Part shown: positions 56,144 through 64,000 of the stretch, one piece after another
How the letters are laid out: each line of letters begins with the position of its first letter
How positions within the stretch are numbered: the stretch's first letter is position 1
DNA from: Brachypterus glaber
Lineage: Eukaryota; Arthropoda; Insecta; Coleoptera; Kateretidae
Reading direction: 5' to 3'
DNA: 64,000 bases
Assembly: GCA_958510825.1 (NCBI GenBank)
Contig: OY294049.1
Span: 558,001 to 622,000 of the forward strand
The notes under the pieces: model-generated
Told to the model about the DNA's origin: nothing
The model's database searches: none
The model's input: only the letters and a program-made list of their open reading frames with translations
Position numbers and translations under genes: made by a program

Positions 56144-56645
56144 TTTTTTTGTGTTTGTAAGTGCTTGCCAGAAGTGATTGATAAGAAGTCACAAGCAAGT
56201 CCAAACGAGCCGAATAGGTGCCGCCTCTTCGAGGTGAGTCTTAGATATAAGGATGCACGTCGAACGAACTGGTATCTAGAAGAACTAAAAAAAAAAATAC
56301 CGCCGCCAACAAAATAGTGCTTTCCCCTGTTAAATCAAAAACGAAAACTTTGTTTTTTTTTAAAAAAAGCCTACAACTTTGGATAATCAATCAACCTATG
56401 TTCAAAATTTCAAGTCTTTAGCCCGAAGCGTTCTTGAGTTCTCGTGGTCACAAATTTCCCGGACACACAGACAGACAGAATTTTTTTGTAATTTTACGGA
56501 AATCATATTTTTTTGGATATAAAAACTCCGGAAACGTAAAAAAAAGCGTTAAATTTTTTTTTCGAAATTGATCGGCAGTCGACCTGTTAAGACATCTCCT
56601 TTCGTTCTTCTTCAATTACAATCCAACTCGAAATTTGAAGAAAAA

Positions 56646-56676
<31 letters not shown>

Positions 56677-56833
56677 GTTTGGACTTTTTCGTTCCAAACG
56701 AAAATTGATAGAAAAAAAAAATTGAAAAAAAAAATTCGAAAAAATTTTTTTTTAAACCATCGATTATTATTGTGCCGCACCCCAAATCGGACCCGCGGAA
56801 TCCGCGACTTTTTTTTGACTTTCTGATTTTTAC

Positions 56834-56953
56834 GGCAACGACCATACCACTTTGAGAATGCCAGTTCTCGTCCGATCACTGAAGCCAAGCAAAGTCGGGC
56901 GCGGTTAGTACTTGGATGGGTGACCGCTTGGGAACACCGCGTGCCGTTGCCCC
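56834..56953 (+). rRNA. 5S: 5S ribosomal RNA (unit 7)
   Basis: Same sequence as unit 1, T-run terminator at 56954. Confidence 0.95.
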
Positions 56954-57276
56954 TTTTTTGTTTTCGTTTGGACGTTTTTTTTTTTTGCGAAGATTCTTGC
57001 ATTACAGCCGGTCAGAGCATGCATCATCCCCTGATTTGGAATTCCCTCTAATCGGATTTTAATTCTCGCATTTCTCGATTTATCCATATTACGTAGGTAC
57101 TGATGTAAAATGTCAACAGAGGTAGGTACATACACTCGTACACATTTATTTTATTTTATACGGCTGAAATTAAACAAAACATTGGGCAAGGGTAAATTCC
57201 TTTTCTCTGATGAGAGAACTTGTGGTTCTGAAAAGAACCGTTTTTCTTTGTGTTTTCGTTTTTGTCAACGTTGGTT

Positions 57277-57786
<510 letters not shown>

Positions 57787-58112
57787 ACACAGTCGAGTGA
57801 GTGACAGTGAAGAGGTCAGACGTCGCCCAGCAGATTTCCATTGAGTAAGATTATTTTGGTATATAATTATTCTAACTAACATATGCTCACTTGTAAGCTT
57901 GCTTGCTAAGTGTTGCAGCCCTTTTCACACTGTGGACTTAAGCCAATTCCCACGAACCGCTGAGGCTGGCGGTTTGGTGTGTTAAAGGTTCCCTGAGACC
58001 CCAACCACTAACAATTAGTGCTTAACACTACCCCCCCCCCCCCCGCCCGGGGCCACCCAGGCCCCCGAGAACACTACTTCTATTTTTTTCCCTTCGAAAT
58101 TCAAAAACCACT

Positions 58113-59579
58113 ATGGCTGAAAATATCGACGCCACCATGGCAAACTTCCCGAACCAACAAATGTCAGACTATTTCCAAGATCAAATCAAGGCCCAGACAG
58201 AGCACTATAAAATCCAGGCTGAATCACATAAAAATCAGCTCGTATTCCTTCAGACACAACTAGCCACCGCAAACGAGACCATCAATGGACTCCGCGAGGA
58301 AATTTCCCGCCTCTCCTCTCAAATAGGGACACTCTTATCCCAAAAAACCCAAACTCCCACCCAAGAGCTCTCCGATGCCCCCGATCATTTCGAAACGGAC
58401 ATGTCCGTAGTAGAGACTGATTCGGACTCAGTCCGGTCCCCCCTTGCCTCCCCGCGCAAGCGCTTAAACCGGCGCAGAAGGAAACACAAATTAAATTCAG
58501 ACCTAGAAGAAAAACCCGCAAAGACCCAAAAAACCCCCGGCAAAGCGACTGCCTCCGAAGAAGTCGCTAACCCCTCCGGCTCAGGGCCCCAACCCCCCGT
58601 TACGGCCCCTGTAAACCCAAAAACCCAAGCTACTGGCCCAGGAACCCCCCCCGACCAGGAAGCCCACAAAACCCCCAAAATCCCCCCCATCATCATTCGA
58701 GCCCCTGAAAAATGGCTAGCCTTGTCCCGCCACTTCAACTCCCAAAAAGTAAACATCCTCCACGCGAAAAATACCTCCGAAGGAGTGCAAATTCGCACCC
58801 AGACCAGTGACGACTTCCGCAAAGTCACTAGGCACTTAGACACCGAAAAAATTCCCTATCATAGTTTTACCCTCCCGGAGGACAAGGCAATCCACGCCGT
58901 AATCCGGGGAATCCCCACCCAGATAGACGTCGCAGACGTCCAAGCCGCTCTTATCGAGCGTGGCTACCTCCCCACGTCAGTCGCGAGAATGACGCGCACT
59001 AAAGACAAGACCCCCATGCCCCTGATCCTAGTCATCCTCCCCAAGGTGACAGGACAACAGCACCCCATATTTAAAGAGACTAGGCTTCTACACCTAGTCA
59101 TAAAGGTCGAAAGCCAGACCTATAAACCCAAATTCAGGCAATGTCACAAATGCCAACTCTTCGGCCACTCCCAGGCCAATTGCAACGCCCCGGCCAAATG
59201 CGTAAAATGCGCACAAGACCACCACACAACAAAGTGTGAAAAACCCCGTCACACGGACGCAAAATGCGCCAACTGCCTGGGCCCCCACACGGCAAACTAT
59301 CATAAATGCCCCAAACACCCATCAAACATCGCTCCAACCCGTACAAGGGTCATACCCCCAACCCAAAAATTCACCCCGGGCATCTCCTACGCCCAAAAGG
59401 CAACCAACGCCGCCACCCCACAACAACCCAAGGCGGCCCCAGGTCCCAGTGCAAATCCCCCCAATATTTTTGATCAATCCCAAATTTCAAAAATCCACAC
59501 CTTCATGCAAGAATTCGCCAGCTTCATGCAGGCTTTTGGCTCCCTTCAATTACCCAATCTAGGCCCCCAAAATGTCTAG
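58113..59579 (+). CDS. ORF1 (gag-like protein) of LINE A4
   Basis: 488 residues, essentially the A1 protein (coiled coil, basic cluster, three zinc knuckles); a visible difference is KPAKTQKTPGKATASEEVAN encoded with a few silent changes. It overlaps ORF2 by ATGTCTAG. Confidence 0.93.
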   Translation: MAENIDATMANFPNQQMSDYFQDQIKAQTEHYKIQAESHKNQLVFLQTQLATANETINGLREEISRLSSQIGTLLSQKTQTPTQELSDAPDHFETDMSVVETDSDSVRSPLASPRKRLNRRRRKHKLNSDLEEKPAKTQKTPGKATASEEVANPSGSGPQPPVTAPVNPKTQATGPGTPPDQEAHKTPKIPPIIIRAPEKWLALSRHFNSQKVNILHAKNTSEGVQIRTQTSDDFRKVTRHLDTEKIPYHSFTLPEDKAIHAVIRGIPTQIDVADVQAALIERGYLPTSVARMTRTKDKTPMPLILVILPKVTGQQHPIFKETRLLHLVIKVESQTYKPKFRQCHKCQLFGHSQANCNAPAKCVKCAQDHHTTKCEKPRHTDAKCANCLGPHTANYHKCPKHPSNIAPTRTRVIPPTQKFTPGISYAQKATNAATPQQPKAAPGPSANPPNIFDQSQISKIHTFMQEFASFMQAFGSLQLPNLGPQNV

Positions 59580-61624
59580 ACAAACAAAACCCAGAGCCCT
59601 TAAAATAGTCACCTGGAACGCTGATAGCCTCAATTCAAAAAAACCGGAACTCATAGAATTTCTACACGAAAATCAAATAGATATAGCCCTCATCCAAGAG
59701 ACTGGTCTTAAACCACATCATAGGGGTACCATACCCAACTATTCCTGCTACCGTAACGATAGACTCCAGGACCGCAAAGGAGGCACAGCAATCTATATCA
59801 AAAAACACATATCTCACGATCTTCTTCATGCGCCCCCCACACAAAGCGATCAAGTCGAAACTACCTCCATATTCGTCAACATGCACGACAATTCCAAATT
59901 CAGGATCGTGTCCCTCTACAAACCCCCAAATAAGGAGGTCAGACCCGCCGACTTCGAAGGCTACTTTAACGACAATCATCCAACAATCCTAGCCGGAGAC
60001 TTGAATTGCAAACACGCCCTTTGGCACTCTAGAACAACTACGGCCAACGGCCGTAGGCTTTACGAAATATTACAACGTAACCATATAATGGTTACCGCAC
60101 CCGATTCCCCAACCCACTATGGCCACGGCCTTCCTGATATCCTTGACATCGTTTTGTATAAAAACACGACACTAAACATTAACATCGAACTAAGACACGA
60201 ACTAAGCTCCGACCACCTTCCAATCATTATCACGGCAGGAGGCATACCAACCGCAAATCACACCAAAAAAACCGTTTACAACTTCTCCTATATATCCGAA
60301 CTCCTAGAAAGCAACACCAAAATCAATTCAATAAATTCCGTCCAAGAACTAGATATTGCAGTAACCACCCTCACCAATACCATAAAATCCGCAATGGACA
60401 GCGCCAAATTAATCAAAAAAGTAGATATCCAAAACCCACAGGACCTTCCCCGAGATCTCAAAGACTTAATCAGAGAGAAAAACCGACTTCTTCGTCGTGC
60501 ACGCACCCTCCAAGACCCCCATATTAAACGCGAAGCAAACAGACTTACCCAGGAAGTCAAAGACCGACTAAACGTACTAGCAAATTCCCGCTGGGAGGGA
60601 AAAATAAAGTCACTCAACCCCCAGGATAGATCACTTTGGAGAATGGCCAAAACCCTATCCCTCGACCACCAACGAGGCATGCCCCCAATTCACGGCGAAA
60701 GAGGAGTCGTCTACTCCACCCCCGAAAAAGCCGAAGCATTTGCTGACGCAATGCGGAAACAATTTCAACCAAACCCTCCAATCCCCCCCGACTCCGACTC
60801 CGAATCAGAGACCGACTCCGAGCCCGACTCGGACGACGAGAACTACGAGCAACTCATGCATGAAAGAGACATAAACCACATCTATAATAGAGTCACTAAC
60901 CAAGTCGAAAACGACATTATCACCCCCACATCCCCCGAGGAAATCAAACGCATCATCAAAAATCTCCCAAAAAGGAAAGCCCCCGGTCCCGACCAAATAC
61001 CGAATAAAATTCTTAAAATACTCCCCCGGAAAACCATTATGGAAATCGTTAACATTGTTAACGCAATGCTCAGACTGCGCCACTTCCCAAAGCCCTGGAA
61101 AAACGCAGACGTAATAGTTATCAAAAAACCCGGACAAAATCCAACTTTTGCTGAAAGCTACCGCCCCATAAGCCTCCTTTCCTCCCTAGGCAAAATAGCC
61201 GAGAAAGTCATACTAACCAGACTTCAAACTCTAGTTGAAGAACTAAATCTCCTTCCAAATGAGCAATTCGGCTTCCGAAGCAGACACTCCACAGTCCACC
61301 AGGTAGCTCGCCTGGTAGACTCTGTAACGGACGGACTAAATAGGCGCGAAGCCGCGGGACTGATCCTCCTGGACATCGCAAAAGCCTTCGATAAGGTTTG
61401 GCACAAAGGTCTTGTAGCCAAACTCCACTTTCTCGGCCTCCCCCCAGGCATCACCAAACTCATAGCCTCCTTCCTCAAAGGCAGAGATTTTCAGATAAAA
61501 ATAGGCGACTGTAAGTCCAACACCCGCCGCATCAGAGCTGGCGTGCCACAAGGTTCCCCACTATCCCCCCTTCTGTACAACCTCTTTACGGCAGATATTC
61601 CAAAAACACAGGGCACTGAACTAG
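59572..61624 (+). CDS. ORF2 of LINE A4, truncated by assembly gap
   Basis: About 684 codons visible, covering the endonuclease, linker and reverse transcriptase up to just before FADD. Any continuation of the frame past 61624 runs through N's into unrelated H1-H2B spacer sequence and is not real. Confidence 0.93.
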
Positions 61625-61824
61625 NNNNNNNNNNNNNNNNNNNNNNNNNNNNNNNNNNNNNNNNNNNNNNNNNNNNNNNNNNNNNNNNNNNNNNNNNNNN
61701 NNNNNNNNNNNNNNNNNNNNNNNNNNNNNNNNNNNNNNNNNNNNNNNNNNNNNNNNNNNNNNNNNNNNNNNNNNNNNNNNNNNNNNNNNNNNNNNNNNNN
61801 NNNNNNNNNNNNNNNNNNNNNNNN
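61625..61824. other. Assembly gap (200 N)
   Basis: Exactly 200 N, most likely a placeholder of unknown true size. If unit 7 follows the standard layout, about 4-4.5 kb is missing: the LINE 3' end, H3, the H3-H1 spacer, H1 and the GC-rich block. Confidence 0.97.
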
Positions 61825-62021
61825 GATCTCTTGATCCCGGATAAGGTCAGTCGGTCGTTCGCATGAATCGTTTTTTATTTCTAAAGTTCGGGTTTTCCCG
61901 AAACATCGCCCTGCGCACTGAATTGTTAAAATCGTTAAGTAACGGCCTGCAGCAACTTTCTTTCCGCATTTAATTCGACAGGACGTTTTTTATTCGTTAA
62001 TGAAAAATATTATTCCGCTTC

Positions 62022-62038
62022 TATTATTATTATTATTA

Positions 62039-62103
<65 letters not shown>

Positions 62104-62137
62104 GTATCATCATCATCATCATCATCATTGTTTTTAT

Positions 62138-62175
<38 letters not shown>

Positions 62176-62183
62176 TAATAATA
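62022..62183. repeat. ATT-ATC-AAT triplet block (unit 7)
   Basis: As in unit 1. Confidence 0.93.
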
Positions 62184-62640
62184 ATTATTGTTCGTTATTT
62201 TGTAAATCATGATTATTATTTGCAAAACAAAAAAGTTAAAGTCCTACCATATTTGATTCAGGGAAACCGACTTTTAATAGAATTTTCGGAAAGATCGGTA
62301 ATTTTAATAAAATTAATCGATTTTTTTTTTTTTACTGTCGATCTTTTCACTATCGATTCTTTTTTTTTCTTTGAATCGATCTTATAGAATCGCAAAAATT
62401 CGGTAAAATCTTTTTTTTTAATTTTTCTTTTCTACGCCCAAATTTCTAGAGATTGGTTTGTACTGTACAATTATTAAAAATTAAAAAAAAATCGTAAAAA
62501 GTCCAAACGATTTGCAAAAAAAAAAATTAATATTGGTATATGGTAGACTGATGATGACTGGGTAAATGCTTTTTTTTTTTTACAAAAATTGTGGTTCTGA
62601 AAAGAACCGTTTTATGATTTATCAGCAGACACAGCACAGC

Positions 62641-63012
62641 TTATTTCGAGCTGGTGTATTTGGTCACGGCTTTCGTGCCTTCGCTGACGGCGTGCTTGGC
62701 CAATTCACCGGGCAACAAAAGACGCACCGCAGTCTGGATTTCCCTACTGGTGATGGTCGATCTTTTGTTGTAGTGAGCCAAACGGGAAGCTTCGGCGGCG
62801 ATTCTCTCGAAGATGTCGTTGACGAAGCTGTTCATGATGCTCATGGCTTTGCTCGAGATACCGGTGTCGGGATGTACTTGTTTCAACACTTTGTAAATGT
62901 AGATTGCGTACGATTCCTTCCTCCTCTTCTTCTTTTTCTTGTCATTTTTGGAGATGTTTTTCTGGGCTTTTCCGGCCTTTTTGGCGGCCTTTCCGCTAGT
63001 CTTCGGTGGCAT
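62641..63012 (-). CDS. H2B: Histone H2B (unit 7), promoter displaced
   Basis: 123 aa from MPPKTSG. Stem-loop at 62593-62608. Only 55 bases of leader remain upstream (to 63067, GGATCCC on the minus strand); then the 3' end of LINE A5 begins, so the TTTAAAA box and shared promoter are gone or lie beyond the LINE. The frame stays open into the LINE tail by chance. Confidence 0.97.
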   Translation of the reverse strand: MPPKTSGKAAKKAGKAQKNISKNDKKKKKRRKESYAIYIYKVLKQVHPDTGISSKAMSIMNSFVNDIFERIAAEASRLAHYNKRSTITSREIQTAVRLLLPGELAKHAVSEGTKAVTKYTSSK

Positions 63013-63165
63013 TCTGTGTCGGTCGAATGCGATGTCGAAAGTAAAAAAAGAGGCACCTTTGGGATCCATCATCATCATCAATAGTTTGTTTGGGTCTTTA
63101 AGAGACAGGCGCAGCCTATGGCTCATTTATCTAATAAAATATTTAATCTGAATTGAAAGTTGGGG

Positions 63166-63370
63166 CAGTGAGTCTATGCTCACTGATGCGAGTTGCATCT
63201 GTCATAATTTGGGGGGAGTGAGTCTCTGCTCACTGATGCGAGTTGCATCTGTCATAATTTGGCGCTGTGGAGTGGGTGGGAGGGGGATGGGGAGGGATGT
63301 GATAGGGAGAGGAGGGATGTGCGGGAGGAGTGAGACTATCTCACTGATGCTGGGAATGCATCTGTCCTGT
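63166..63370 (-). repeat. Three-copy hairpin repeat in the 3' UTR of LINE A5
   Basis: Same GATGC..GCATC and AGTGAG..CTCACT double-hairpin modules as in A1 and A2, read on the minus strand. Confidence 0.78.
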
Positions 63371-63384
63371 ATTAGTGGGTACCA

Positions 63385-64000
63385 TTACTGGTTGAGGACG
63401 TTCTTGATCTTTTTGTGAGTGTTGTGTATTTCGTGATCGTAATCTAGAAAGTTTGAAATGAGGGGGTTTGGGTGATCTAAATTGTCTTGTATAAAAGACG
63501 TGCTGTAGCGGATGATTTCCGTTTTTAGGAGGGGCATTTCGAGATCTCTGTGTATCTGGTTGTTCCTCATGAACCAGGGGGCATCGAGGCATATTCTGAG
63601 TGCCTTGTTTTGGAAGGCCTGAAGTTTTGCTGAGAGCGTTTTGTTAAGGGTGATTTTATTCCAGGCTGGGGCTCCGTAAAGAAGTACCGGCTTTAGGGTT
63701 TGGTTGTAGAGAAGAAGTTTGTTTTTAATGGATAGGGGACTCTTTCTGCCTATTAAGGGATAGAGTTTGGAGAGGCGGCAATTTGCTATTTGGAGGGTGT
63801 TTTTGACGTGCTGATCCCACGTCAAGTTTTTGGAGATTGTAATGCCGAGGTATTTGGCATGGTTTTCCCAGTTAATGGGGTGGCCATTTATCTGAATGGG
63901 TTGGGGTGGGCCTCTTCTAATCCTAGAGATTAGGATGCCTTTGGTTTTATTGGCGTTTACTTTGATTTTCCATTTGGAGAACCATTTGATTAGGGCATCC
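63385..64000 (-). CDS. ORF2 C-terminal part of LINE A5, partial
   Basis: 205 codons visible, from about DALIKWFSKWKIKVN (just after the FADD region) to the stop at 63385. Same C-terminus as A1 and A2 (LLYGAPAWN, APWFMRN). No frameshift. It continues past the window end. Confidence 0.93.
   Translation of the reverse strand, partial: DALIKWFSKWKIKVNANKTKGILISRIRRGPPQPIQINGHPINWENHAKYLGITISKNLTWDQHVKNTLQIANCRLSKLYPLIGRKSPLSIKNKLLLYNQTLKPVLLYGAPAWNKITLNKTLSAKLQAFQNKALRICLDAPWFMRNNQIHRDLEMPLLKTEIIRYSTSFIQDNLDHPNPLISNFLDYDHEIHNTHKKIKNVLNQ

Larger units (their letters stand above)
57787..61624 (+). mobile_element. Family A LINE (copy A4) in H3 cap region, cut by assembly gap
   Basis: The 5' 3.8 kb of the element is visible: 5' UTR, complete ORF1 and most of ORF2. 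It uses exactly the H3 junction used by A2, but its leader and ORF1 N-terminus belong to the A1 subfamily. About 1 kb of the element is presumably in the gap. Confidence 0.93.
63068..64000 (-). mobile_element. Family A LINE, 3' part (copy A5), in the H2B promoter
   Basis: On the minus strand: the end of ORF2, the hairpin-repeat 3' UTR, and a CTATTGATGATGATGAT tail that joins GGATCCC of the H2B leader. Orientation is the same as H2B. The 5' part lies beyond the window, so the target duplication cannot be checked. Confidence 0.93.

Noticed and set aside
61625..61866. Continuation of the A4 ORF2 frame across the N run
   Set aside because: The frame only stays open because N's have no stops; the sequence after the gap is H1-H2B spacer.

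Overview
The window is arthropod nuclear DNA, almost certainly from an insect. It carries a head-to-tail array of replication-dependent histone genes, interleaved with 5S rRNA genes and heavily colonised by non-LTR (LINE, Jockey-clade) retrotransposons. The H2A and H4 proteins look identical to the Drosophila ones as far as I can recall them. The histone genes appear intronless and end in the metazoan histone stem-loop, and the spacers are AT-rich. I cannot name the species; a hemipteran is possible but not proven.

The basic repeat is about 7.22-7.23 kb and near-identical from copy to copy: H2A(+), 5S rRNA(+), H4(-), H3(+), H1(-), H2B(-). H2B/H2A and H4/H3 are divergent pairs sharing short promoters (TATA-like boxes, CCAAT, GC box); H3 and H1 converge. 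Seven H2A starts mark seven units: 1151, 13246, 20474, 27698, 35082, 48096 and 55324. Units 3 and 6 are complete and uninterrupted. Unit 2 is complete in layout, but its H3 has two frameshifts and its H2A has lost its promoter to a retroelement. Unit 1 carries a LINE between H2B and the next H2A. Unit 4 lacks H3, H1 and H2B. Unit 5 has a LINE in the H3 promoter. Unit 7 has a LINE in the H3 promoter, a 200-N assembly gap that hides H3 and H1, and an inverted LINE fragment upstream of H2B. Spacers hold a CCGTAC..ACGG palindrome cluster, TG/TA and AAT microsatellites, and an ATT...AAT block able to fold on itself.

Two Jockey-type families are present. Family A (copies at 8338-13182, 30162-35018, 57787-61624 and 63068-64000 reversed) has a 488-493 aa zinc-knuckle ORF1 and a 915 aa endonuclease/reverse transcriptase ORF2. 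Family B (37544-43320 and a 5' fragment at 1-967 reversed) has a 559 aa ORF1 and an 897 aa ORF2. In both families ORF2 starts at an ATG overlapping the ORF1 stop by eight bases.

The most striking result is where these elements sit. Every junction that can be read lies in the core promoter or cap-site region of a histone gene (H2A, H2B or H3), at or just downstream of the TATA-like box, and every element is in the sense direction of that gene. None lies in coding sequence or in the several kb of spacer per unit. Two different families hit the H3 site within about 2 bp, and two distinct family A subfamilies share one H3 junction. This suggests LINEs that specialise in polymerase II histone promoters and may be transcribed from them. 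I know of no described Jockey element with this specificity, but I could not search. The insertions leave several histone genes without promoters and seem to have driven the deletion in unit 4.
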